Source: Paraglomus occultum
Taxonomy: Eukaryota > Glomeromycota > Glomeromycetes > Paraglomerales > Paraglomeraceae
Assembly: GCA_910592205.1 (NCBI GenBank)
Contig: CAJVPJ010000837.1
Location: forward strand, 1 to 15,812
DNA length: 15,812 nucleotides
Reading direction: 5' to 3'
In this document: positions 8,542-15,812 of the stretch, piece after piece
Position numbering within the stretch: position 1 is the stretch's first letter
How the letters are laid out: each line of letters opens with the position of its first letter
Position numbers and translations under genes: made by a program
The notes under the pieces: model-generated
The model's database searches: none
The model's input: the letters and a program-made list of their open reading frames with translations, nothing else
Told to the model about the DNA's origin: nothing

Positions 8542-9603
8542 ATGAATGACGGAATTAGTATTCTTCTTGCATTTTTCGTTATAGTAGTGGTGTTTCGGTG
8601 GCTGTTGGGTAAGTCCGTCTTCTCTACTAATTGAAATAATACCTTTGCTGGAACTTGGACGACAATCCCAGAAATCGCTCAACTTTTTTTTTTTTTTGAA
8701 ATCTATAGCCTCGACATCTGACACCCAAACCTTACGGAGACCGCATAACACAACCCTGGATCAGCTAAGGATGCGACCTCGGCCCGTTACGGCAGAAATG
8801 GTTTGTGATTGCTTTTATTTACGATATAAATAGAGTTTTACTTATGTAGAAGCAAAACATATCTGCTACCGTTCTGTAGGTGGAGACGGTATGTGCTATG
8901 TTTCCCAACATCCCACCAGCTGCGGTACAGTATGATCTTCAAAAGACAGGTTCAGTCGAAGTAACTTGTGACAATATTCTACAGAATGGCACTCTGCCCA
9001 TGGTACGAAAAAGAAAATTTCTTGCAAGTTTTTCTGATAAAAGCTCGACTGTCTCAAACATCTGAAAAATCACTAATCTTTTTCGTTGCGTTTTGTAGCC
9101 ACCCGCAGTCGTTCCTCAGCAGCCGTCTACTAGCTCTTCGACTTCGTCCGCGTCCTCGTCATCGTCCTCCACCGCTAATACAACCCAACAATCACTTGTT
9201 CATAGATTTCAACTTGAAGAGGCGGTGGCCAAGAATGTTACTCCCGAAGAGCCACCCAAGACTTGGGAGCAAACGGCTGAGAAGCGAGCAGAGATTCTAC
9301 GAAAAAGAAAAGAAGCAATGATTCTGAAGGCAAGAATGTACGAGATTGGGATTATCGTAGTGTCTCCCACGTTTTTGTCACAATGCTGCACTCTTACAAG
9401 AATATCTGTTGTACTGTTATGCTTTACTTTTCAGGCGTTATATTGAACAGGAAAAGAATGATCAGGATACGAAAGTACAGACTGTCTCGCCTACATCGAG
9501 CAATCTGCCGACAGAGCTGATTGCTAAGAATCTTGATTTGTCGTCAGAAACGCGGCGGCAACAATCGTCGCTCAAAATGGGAAACGTGAATAGAAGGAAT
9601 TAG
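8542..9603 (+). CDS. CUE1: Membrane-anchored CUE-domain protein of Cue1 type (ER-associated degradation)
   Basis: Five exons: 8542-8608, 8709-8800, 8880-9002, 9099-9337 and 9435-9603 (stop TAG), giving 229 residues. Introns are 100, 79, 96 and 97 nt with donors GTAAGT, GTTTGT, GTACGA and GTACGA. Residues 4-22 (GISILLAFFVIVVVFRWLL) form one membrane helix with a very short N-terminus. VTAEMVETVCAMFPNIPPAA, then VQYDLQKTGSVEVTCDNIL (about 50-90), is a CUE ubiquitin-binding domain, with the MFP-like and di-leucine-like positions seen as MFP and NIL. A Ser/Thr-rich linker follows (about 104-119). EKRAEILRKRKEAMILKARM, then RYIEQE (about 155-180), resembles the E2-binding helix (U7BR) of Cue1 and the related G2BR of AUP1. 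In yeast, Cue1 tethers and activates the E2 Ubc7 at the ER membrane for ubiquitination of misfolded proteins. The same role is inferred here; a different CUE protein is possible. Confidence 0.85.
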
Positions 9604-10339
9604 AGTTCTTGCTTATGACGATTGATAGGTAAGAGTTCTTTTGGTGAAGATGGATCGGATAATTATAATTAATATACAAATGCTTTGATTGATTTTTGAT
9701 TTTTAGCTACATGATTAGAAATCATTCCATCTTACGGACAAAAACGGACATTTTATTTCCCGAGATGTTTTCGTCTCGACTGTATAATAAAGCTGCTAAT
9801 AGGAGCTTGAAAAGAGAGTCATTCAAGGCTTGTTGCCTGCGAGAGCTAAGGATGATTGATAAACATGAGTAAATTTCATGAGAACTATAGATTATTATCT
9901 AAGAATAAACTATTTGTGAAATAATTGATAATTCTAATTTATGAAATTGCATTATTCTATAATGATGTAACAAATGTATCAGTCACTACGTCTAGCTAAT
10001 ACCATTTCCTTGTTGCAGAAACCGTTTCAAAATATTTTGATTTGCAACAGTGAATGTTTACGCCACCAAGGAATCGACAAGTTTGTGAAAAAGCATTGAT
10101 CAAGCTCTTCAATATTTAGAGTTGATCTGATTTTCCTATCCTGCTTAGAGATCACGTTACACATGCACTATAATCAAGTTGGAAGATAAAACCGATGAGA
10201 CGCCTCTGCACATATGAGATCGCGCGTTCCGAGTTTCAGCAAAAACTCTATTTAGCTACACCGGATATTTTTTGATTGGAGATCACATGTTTCTGTATGT
10301 ACTGTTAATATAATATCAAAAACCAACCACTTTAATCAT
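9604..10339. other. Intergenic DNA with one exon-like scrap
   Basis: It includes the 3' flank of the CUE gene; an AATAAA lies near 9784-9791. Around 9990-10017 a CTAAT, pyrimidine-rich tract and TTGCAG look like a splice acceptor. It is followed by a 26-codon open stretch containing CNSECLRHQGIDKFVKKH and a TGA. No matching upstream exon was found, so this is not called as a gene. Confidence 0.3.
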
Positions 10340-10534
10340 GTGAAAAACAGAATTGACAGACCAGGTACTTGTCCAGAACATGTTGCCAAGTATCAAATTT
10401 TGCATAAGGGGTCAAAACCATGCAGGAAACGGTGCGTGATTACAAAAAAGGGGGAATCCAGACGCGACGTGTACAGACAGTCAACTAGATATTTCATGAC
10501 TGTGAAACGTAAATTTATCAGACCAAACGATTAA
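10340..10534 (+). other. Short basic open frame, unidentified
   Basis: It encodes up to 64 residues rich in Lys and Arg with four cysteines or so in the middle (ILHKGSKPCRKRCVITKKGE). The annotated first codon is not a convincing ATG context and no splice partner is evident. It could be a remnant exon of a transposon protein or chance; there is no recognisable motif. Confidence 0.15.
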
Positions 10535-10679
10535 CTACCCCTTGAGGAATTCCTTGGTCATGAATTTCATTAGTTTGTCAATATTTTGTGACAGCGTATT
10601 TTTTAATTGGGACTGTCGGATGGCCAGTCCATCAAATAGATTGAATTTTCAGCAATGAAACACGTGCAATGTACTTTAA

Positions 10680-10958
10680 ATTATTGTATGTCGGCTTTTC
10701 TCTTGCGGGCAGCTACAAGACCGGAACCGGTTATCAATAATATTTACAAAACAAATAAAGCAGGCTCAAGTTGAAGCGGAACATTTGTTACTTCGGCTAA
10801 ATGAATGCCTTAAGGCAGTGATGTTTATTGTTTGTTTTTGGGCTTTGAGCTTCGCGTCAACCATTTTTACGAAGGTAAAGTGCGTGTACACAAAATTGCC
10901 TTTGTCATTTATCAATTATTTCTTATGTATTACAAAAAAACGCATATTCTATTAACCG
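10680..10958 (+). other. Long open frame without an early ATG, possibly coiled coil plus membrane helix
   Basis: About 92 codons are open before a TAA at 10956-10958. The middle reads KQIKQAQVEAEHLLLRLNEC (amphipathic, coiled-coil-like), directly followed by LKAVMFIVCFWALSFASTIF, a membrane-helix-like run, then TKGTAAAG at about 10873-10881, where the GTAAAG could be a splice donor. It looks like an exon of a small tail-anchored or membrane protein, but I found no start exon and do not recognise it. Confidence 0.25.
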
Positions 10959-11339
10959 CTGCTTTTCTGGTATATAGTAATCTACATAAAATTATAGTAT
11001 TTCATGATTATCCACGTAGATGCAATAATATAATTATATGTATGTCATATACGTATTAACCTCACCTTGATGACAAACTTTAGAAACTCTAAACGTTTTG
11101 CGTCAGCATGTAACGATGCTTTCGTGATAAGCGGATGTTGAGTTTACTTGAATCACCCAGTAAAAACTCTTTGTAATAAATCGGGTTAATGTTTTGAAGA
11201 ACGGATATGAATTATAAACTTTGCAGAACATGATGTTGTAAAATAGATATTTTGATTGGATATTCCCGTATGAGAATAAAGAGTTATATTAATAGATTAC
11301 ATCGGGTAACCTTTTAAAGAACTATCATCCCTTTTACCT

Positions 11340-11645
11340 GTGAATAATAACAGTTATTATACTGCAACGGATGGAGGTTTTCTGATTGGTTTTAATAAAA
11401 TGTATTCATATCTTCCTTCAAAAGAGCAGTCGAACAAAGATGCGAAAGAATGGACAGATTTCACACGGCATTTATTGTGGTATAACGCTCCCCAAAAAGT
11501 GGCAATTTATCCCTTTATTGAAAGCCAGCGTCATAATCGAAATAAAGGAATAACCATTGTTTCTAACTTTTTGTCTTTAGATTTGATACCCTCAAGTATA
11601 TATTTATTAAACAACAGAATAAAGACGGGACATTTATGCTATTAA
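11340..11645 (+). other. 101-codon open frame, unidentified
   Basis: The longest unexplained single-exon frame in this part. Codon composition is plausible, and the peptide includes GFNKMYSYLPSKEQSNKDAK, WTDFTRHLLWYNAPQKVAIY and PFIESQRHNRN. It opens at a GTG; the first ATG is at 11400, leaving about 80 residues. I see no domain, signal peptide or splice partner. It may be a remnant of a mobile-element protein or a small orphan gene. Confidence 0.25.
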
Positions 11646-11875
11646 CGGAACAAGTAATTTATGGAATAATTAAATATTGATTACCAGATAATTCGTGACT
11701 ATGTACTACCAAGGAATCGAGTAAATTATTTCAGGCTAGTCAATATTAGAGTTAGTAAATCCGTCTCAACCCCCTTTTAACCATTAATTGTCATACATAC
11801 AAATACCAAATACTGATTGGATACCGTGAATCTTTTTACCGGGGGAGAAAGGAGACTGAAACTTTTTGTTCCGCC
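11646..11875. other. Upstream region of the MMACHC-like gene
   Basis: AT-rich DNA that should contain the promoter and 5' UTR of the gene starting at 11876. No unambiguous TATA box or factor site was recognised. Confidence 0.3.
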
Positions 11876-13270
11876 ATGTCTTGGCTTCAACGTACGGACG
11901 AATGGATAAACCTCACGACAAAAATAGGCGCATGCTTATATACATTGGGATTTGACATCGTTTATGCGTTTTCCGCACAAAGGTAAGGGATAACGTGACT
12001 GGAACAATGATGCGAAAACGAGTATAATGGCAAGATAATGTCATTTGACTAAACAGTACATTGTGTATACGTGATGCTTTTCTTTCTTCCTGACACAAAG
12101 GAGGCCAGATGCAAGACAACGTCTCAAAATATTACTGTGTTCAAGCCTTATCAACATTTGTCATCATGCACTCGCTCTCTTGCCACTCCATTCCACTCCA
12201 CCCCTTAATGACCTCCGATTTGTGCCATACTAAACTTTTTTTTTCCCTATCTGATGCAAAACACAACACTCCCTGCTGTACAAAAGATATAATACAGGGG
12301 TAAAAACGCATGCGCCGTTGACGACATTCGATCGCACCAATACCTTGGCTGTGTTGGTTGGAAATACAAAGGTTGAGAATAGTAAATAGTAATCGATAAA
12401 CTTTCATTTATTGTATAACATGAATGCAGGAGCAAAGTTGTTAACTTTTAATTACAATATACACGACAGCATCTGTGGCATATTTTCGCTTCGTATGTAC
12501 GCCATAATCACGACACTCAAAAACACCCCTTGGACACATACACAAACATTTGCATTGAGCACGTTGTATCGAGTCTCGTTGCTCGTTACCCAAACAGTCT
12601 TGCTTATGATATCAGATATGCTTACGAAGTAGCACCGGAAAGATTAGTCTCATTTCAGCAATTAATGACATCTGCCTCATTTGCATATTACAACCCCAAC
12701 TGCTTTCTAAGCATACATCCTAAATATGGTCCCTGGTTCGGTTTACGAGCCGTTAGTAAGTATCAATGACATATACGGCAATTCCGATGGGAAAAATCTG
12801 CTGTTTGTTGAACATGTGTTTAAGATGTGAGGGGTGTGTGTGTGGGTGAGGGGGAAGGCGTGGGGGTCGGACTAACTTTTTTTTTCCTGATTATCGCTGC
12901 AGTTACGATCGACATGGAAGGTCCCGCTGAAACGAACTCACAACCGCCATTGATGAACCCATTTCCAGAATTAGATGAGGTCTTGGCACGTAAATGGGAA
13001 GAAATTTGTAAAAGTGGTGTTCTATCCTCATTGCGGTCGTCTTATGAACAACCAAATATGGAAACAGATGTGGATGCGGAAATGGGTAATAATAGTAATG
13101 AACGAACAGTAGTTGTCGATGATGACGATGATATCATCAAGAACAGTGGTTGGTACAAATTAGTTGAATTGAGAGACCTTGCCTCGAATATTCAGCCGCA
13201 TCCCTATCGTTACAGCATGAATCAGATTTGCTACCATTATACTAAAGACCCAAAATATCTTTGTGAATAA
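11876..13270 (+). CDS. MMACHC/CblC-like cobalamin processing protein
   Basis: Four exons: 11876-11982, 12287-12371, 12470-12755 and 12903-13270 (stop TAA), giving 281 residues, close to human MMACHC (282). Introns are 304, 98 and 147 nt; the third is GT-rich and has an ACTAAC branch-like site before CTGCAG. MMACHC binds incoming vitamin B12 in the cytosol and removes its upper ligand (decyanation or dealkylation) using flavin or glutathione, feeding methionine synthase and methylmalonyl-CoA mutase. Seen here: LGFDIVYAFSAQRYNTG (about 25-40), matching the family's G-F-E-V-x-P-F...W-Y-N region; NTLAVLVGNTKHLWHIF (about 54-70); SFAYYNPNCFLSIHPKYGPW, then FGLRAVITIDMEGP (about 134-166), the most diagnostic block (family form H-P-R-F-G-G-W-F-A-I-R-G-V); and a C-terminal YSMNQICYHYTKDPKYL. 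Between them lies an acidic linker (VVVDDDDDII). All junction phases agree. I infer a B12-using metabolism in this organism. Confidence 0.85.
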
Positions 13271-13274
13271 TAAA
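13269..13274 (+). terminator. Polyadenylation signal overlapping the MMACHC-like stop codon
   Basis: AATAAA begins inside the TAA stop region (13268-13270). Such an early position would give a very short 3' UTR; the AT-rich tract that follows offers other possible sites. Confidence 0.35.
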
Positions 13275-13304
13275 GCTATTGTGTCTCGCTATGCCATTTC
13301 GAGC

Positions 13305-13430
13305 ATAATAACTATTTTGTATTATTATCGTTATGATTATTATTTTATTATTGTATTATTATTATTGTATTATTATTATTGTATTGTTATTATTTATTTA
13401 GTTATTTATTTATTTATTTATTAGTAATAG
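13305..13430. repeat. Low-complexity ATT/TATTT tract
   Basis: Runs of TTATTA separated by G, then several units of TTTA (about 13399-13421). Simple-sequence DNA directly 3' of the MMACHC-like gene. Confidence 0.85.
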
Positions 13431-13462
13431 AATGTGACACAATTTCTGTCACACTACAGGCA

Positions 13463-13656
13463 TTTTTGGAAAGAACCCTCCTTATCAGTTTCATCTAATA
13501 AAATAAGGTGCTAATAGCAAAAAGGGCGCATACCATACTCCTTATGGAGTTTCAGCTTTGTTCAAACGCACCATGTGCTAGTAGCGGAAAGGACTCATAC
13601 CAATCTCCTTATGGAGTTTCAGCTTTGTTCCTAATATACCATGTGCCCAACAGCAA
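13463..13656. repeat. Degenerate tandem repeat, 67-68 bp unit with palindromic core
   Basis: Two clear units (13508-13574 and 13575-13642) begin GTGCTA(A/G)TAGC and share TATGGAGTTTCAGCTTTGTTC. A third partial unit starts at 13643 (GTGCCCAACAGC), and a more diverged copy precedes them (from about 13463, GGAAAGAACCCTCCTTATCAG). Each clear unit holds the palindrome CTCC-TTAT-GGAG (13538-13549 and 13605-13616). It lies 400-590 bp upstream of the cupredoxin start, so it may be part of a regulatory region or just a minisatellite. Confidence 0.75.
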
Positions 13657-13895
13657 TCTAAATGTTATTAATTTTGTGACACACTAGACTGTCTCGTACT
13701 CCGCATTACAAGTTCCTTAGTAAACACAATTTGTTTCTCATCTATAGTCATTAATTTATTTGCGACCATACCAATAAACAGACAGTAATTTATTTTAGTA
13801 TAAAGACGATACAATGTGTTACCCTGGACTTGGCCACATATTCAATTATGACTTAATTACTACGCCCAGATCAAACCTGTGCTCCTCGAAAAAAT
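13657..13895. other. Intergenic DNA upstream of the cupredoxin gene
   Basis: No gene seen. It contains a second GTGACACAC-type motif (about 13675) related to the GTGACA...TGTCAC inverted repeat at 13434-13452, which together bracket the tandem array. Confidence 0.3.
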
Positions 13896-13898
13896 AGA

Positions 13899-13906
13899 TA
13901 TTTAAA
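13899..13906 (+). promoter_or_regulatory. Putative TATA box of the cupredoxin gene
   Basis: TATTTAAA lies about 145 bp before the ATG at 14050. It is followed by a C/A-rich leader (CACCACACATAACTTACCTC and on), typical of well-expressed fungal genes. Confidence 0.4.
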
Positions 13907-14049
13907 CGGACACTTGCCTTGCCGGAATCAAAACTTCAAGAAAAAGATCTTGTCTACTGGATAGACGATTGTCCCTGTAATCAATAAACCATTCATACCT
14001 CGCAACACCACACATAACTTACCTCACGCATATTCCAATAAAAATAAAC

Positions 14050-14675
14050 ATGAAGCGCGCTATTGCTCTTTTCTTTGCTATTCTTGCCATCGTTGCTGTT
14101 GCAACTGCTCAGATGACTATTAACGTAGGAGATGGTGGTCTAAAATTCAACCCAGCCACAGGCAGCGTCCCCGCTGGTTCTATGATCATGTTTAAATGGG
14201 TTAGCGCTAACCAACACAGTGTTGTTCGAACTGACGACGGCACAACTTGCACCCCATCAACAGTAAATGTCTACAAGGGTGGTCCAGCAGCTCAAATGGG
14301 TTTCACATCAAATTTCACAGTCCCCAATAATGTCGACAAGGTAAACTACTACTCCAATACAAAAGATTACCTTGACTCGCTTTATTTCAATCCTTGACCC
14401 TTGCAACTCACGTTTATTTATGCTTGATTTTGTAGTTGTGGTTCATCTGTGGTGTCCCTGGACATTGTGAAGCAGGAATGAAATTGGTTCTCACGGTTAC
14501 AGGTGGAAGTGGAGGCAGCACTAACTCAAGCAGTGGTTCAGGTTCCCCTACTAGCACCAGCGCCGGTTCTAGCCCCACCACCGGTAGCGGTAGCGGTTAT
14601 GGCAGCTCTGCTTCGACCCTCGGTGCAACCTTCGGCACACTCTTCACCGCCTTGGTTGCTTCTCTCTTGTTGTAA
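14050..14675 (+). CDS. GPI-anchored extracellular cupredoxin (type 1 copper protein)
   Basis: Two exons, 14050-14340 and 14436-14675 (stop TAA), with a 95-nt phase-0 intron (GTAAAC...TTGTAG), give 176 residues. MKRAIALFFAILAIVAVATA is a clear signal peptide, cut near residue 20-21. The mature domain starts TINVGDGGLKFNPATGSVPA and includes ANQHSVVRTDDGTTC. Exon 2 opens WFICGVPGHCEAGM. H56, C102, H107 and M112 give the standard type 1 copper set with C-x4-H-x4-M spacing; C67 and C108 are placed to form the usual disulfide. Next comes a Ser/Thr/Gly-rich stalk, likely O-glycosylated. The hydrophobic C-terminus (FGTLFTALVASLLL) after a small-residue stretch is a GPI attachment signal. Such fungal proteins sit at the cell wall or plasma membrane; electron transfer or copper binding is known for the fold, but the exact function here is unknown. 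Without splicing the first exon runs into a stop, so the intron is required. Confidence 0.9.
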
Positions 14676-15528
14676 TCGTAATTTAATCAATATGTACTCT
14701 ACATTGGATATATTTACGTTCGTTTTTATATTTCAATAATCTAGAAAAACTAGAGTGGGCAAATATCATGTAGTTGTAGATAAAACAATATATATTACGT
14801 TGCGGCAAATGATAACCGCACGTTAAAAATAAAGGAGCGGAACGTGCACTGCAATATTGAAAGGCGTTGAACTTTGTTAATTGCCAATAATTTATTAATC
14901 TGATTCGCTACTTGCAACTAAGAAAATGTTGTCGATAACGTAGAACTCTATTGAGAACAGCGGGTTAACTCCCCGACAATAATTGATGATACCTAAAATG
15001 GGAAATGGAATTCAATTGTCGTCCCAAATTAGCAAGTTGATATGCAAAGACACAAAAACGATCGATAACACTAAAAAATAACCATGTCCTCAAAAATAGT
15101 CTTACAATACCAATAATATTTGTCATTCCATATTATTCATCATTATTGTCATAGTATATTGTTCGCAATGACGACTATGCAGTTAAAATGCTTGGCTCGT
15201 TGTTGACTCTAAATGGTTATACATTGACAAAAGTATCAACAATATAATTGCCATCGTTTTGTTGCCCAATTCTGAGAACGGGAAAACAGATAGCCCGAAA
15301 GATGGAACGAGTGAGTCTTACTACTTGATACGGTTAATAATATGTGTGATTAGGCTGTGGATGGATCAGCGGAAATAGTTTGTAAATCCATTAATAACAA
15401 AATCTTTATTAGACGAGTTTATATATCATAGCAAAATTGGAACCATAGAAATTACAAAAATAGAAACTTCCGACACCGTATAATCAACAAGATGTATCTC
15501 AGCAATCAAGCATTAAATATAATTTTGA
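14676..15528. other. Intergenic DNA between convergent genes
   Basis: It holds the 3' flanks of the cupredoxin gene and of the minus-strand gene at the right edge. AATAAA occurs at 14828-14833, about 150 nt after the cupredoxin stop. I see no gene, tRNA or clear repeat. Confidence 0.4.
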
Positions 15529-15812
15529 TTAATTAAACGATATCACATCCCCACTTATTCCATTCACCGGTTTACTTGTCGTTTCATCTACTTTCCGTAT
15601 TTCTTCTACCGCTATCTCGCTCACAACGTTCAAATTTGCTTCGTTCCCCCCGTTATGCACATTTCCTAACCCTGCCTCACTCTCTACACTGATCATTGAA
15701 GTCTCGGATAGTGCCGCGTCTTGCACCAAGTACATGCTACCATTCGAAGACTCGATCGTCCTCACCATCTCGTAATCGTCATCATATCTATCATCACCCA
15801 TGCCTCCATCAT
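15529..15812 (-). CDS. C-terminal part of an acidic protein, cut by the window edge
   Basis: The minus-strand frame is open from the right edge to TAA at 15529-15531, about 94 codons. It reads DGGMGDDRYDDDYEMVRTIE, then SSNGSMYLVQDAALSETSMI, and ends SKPVNGISGDVISFN. It is rich in Asp, Glu, Ser and Asn with no membrane segment, so it is probably a disordered C-terminal tail of a larger protein. An internal ATG (15801) cannot be excluded as the start, but the frame continues past it to the edge. Codon use and composition look like a real gene. I do not recognise the family. Confidence 0.5.
   Translation of the reverse strand, partial: DGGMGDDRYDDDYEMVRTIESSNGSMYLVQDAALSETSMISVESEAGLGNVHNGGNEANLNVVSEIAVEEIRKVDETTSKPVNGISGDVISFN

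Noticed and set aside
8437-8751. 104-codon minus-strand frame
   Set aside because: It is antisense to the first two exons of the CUE gene and includes a translated poly-T intron tract.
8968-9321. 117-codon plus-strand frame with Arg/Pro-rich stretch
   Set aside because: It is a shifted frame through CUE-gene exons 3-4 that reads across the intron; the Ser-rich linker explains its composition.
12109-12435. Several overlapping frames on both strands
   Set aside because: They fall in the first intron and second exon of the MMACHC-like gene and lack any family motif.
13434-13690. Possible small transposon bounded by GTGACA motifs
   Set aside because: The outer motifs match only over about eight bases, with no clear target duplication; only the inner tandem array is supported.
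14503-14739. Ala/Pro/Val-rich plus-strand frame
   Set aside because: It is a shifted reading of the Ser/Gly-rich stalk of the cupredoxin.
1-15812. Bacterial-type operons, CRISPR arrays, riboswitches
   Set aside because: Gene structures are intron-rich and eukaryotic, and no regular spacer-repeat array is present.

Overview
This is an AT-rich stretch of nuclear DNA from a eukaryote, most likely an early-diverging fungus of the Mucoromycota type. Four things support this: short spliceosomal introns (61-304 nt, GT...AG, several with CTAAC/CTAAT branch-like sites), decayed Tc1/mariner transposons, a GPI-anchored cupredoxin of fungal style, and a cobalamin-processing (MMACHC/CblC-like) gene. To my knowledge that gene is kept in several early-diverging fungi but is missing from yeasts and most Dikarya. 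The placement is inferred from gene content; no marker was searched. All exon structures below were built by hand from reading frame, splice signals and family motifs.

Layout. 1-2500 is mostly debris: a Tc1 transposase pseudogene (+, about 505-1215) and a minus-strand fragment resembling the Walker B region of CRN-type NTPases (about 1395-1530). 2538-3562 (minus) is a complete four-exon FtsJ/MRM2-type rRNA 2'-O-methyltransferase with its K-D-K-E tetrad. 3600-5400 has three strong hairpins and an unidentified coding-like region broken by in-frame stops. 5636-6080 has a Tc1 3' fragment and a charged frame. 6290-6845 (minus) is a three-exon reading frame for a 118-residue protein that I do not recognise. 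7336-8322 has another Tc1 trace, a TTA microsatellite and a 293-bp MITE with TA-flanked inverted repeats. 8542-9603 (+) is a five-exon, membrane-anchored CUE-domain protein of the Cue1 type (ER-associated degradation). 9604-11875 is gene-poor, with a few unidentified open frames. 11876-13270 (+) is the four-exon MMACHC-like gene. 13300-13660 has low-complexity DNA and a degenerate 67-68 bp tandem repeat. 14050-14675 (+) is a two-exon cupredoxin with signal peptide and GPI signal. The right edge carries the C-terminal part of an acidic protein on the minus strand.

The recognised genes do not form a pathway: mitochondrial rRNA modification, ER quality control, vitamin B12 handling and a cell-surface copper protein. 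They look like separate housekeeping genes spaced by transposon remnants. The most notable content is the B12 gene, the unrecognised 118-aa gene, and the structured repeats (MITE, hairpins, tandem array).
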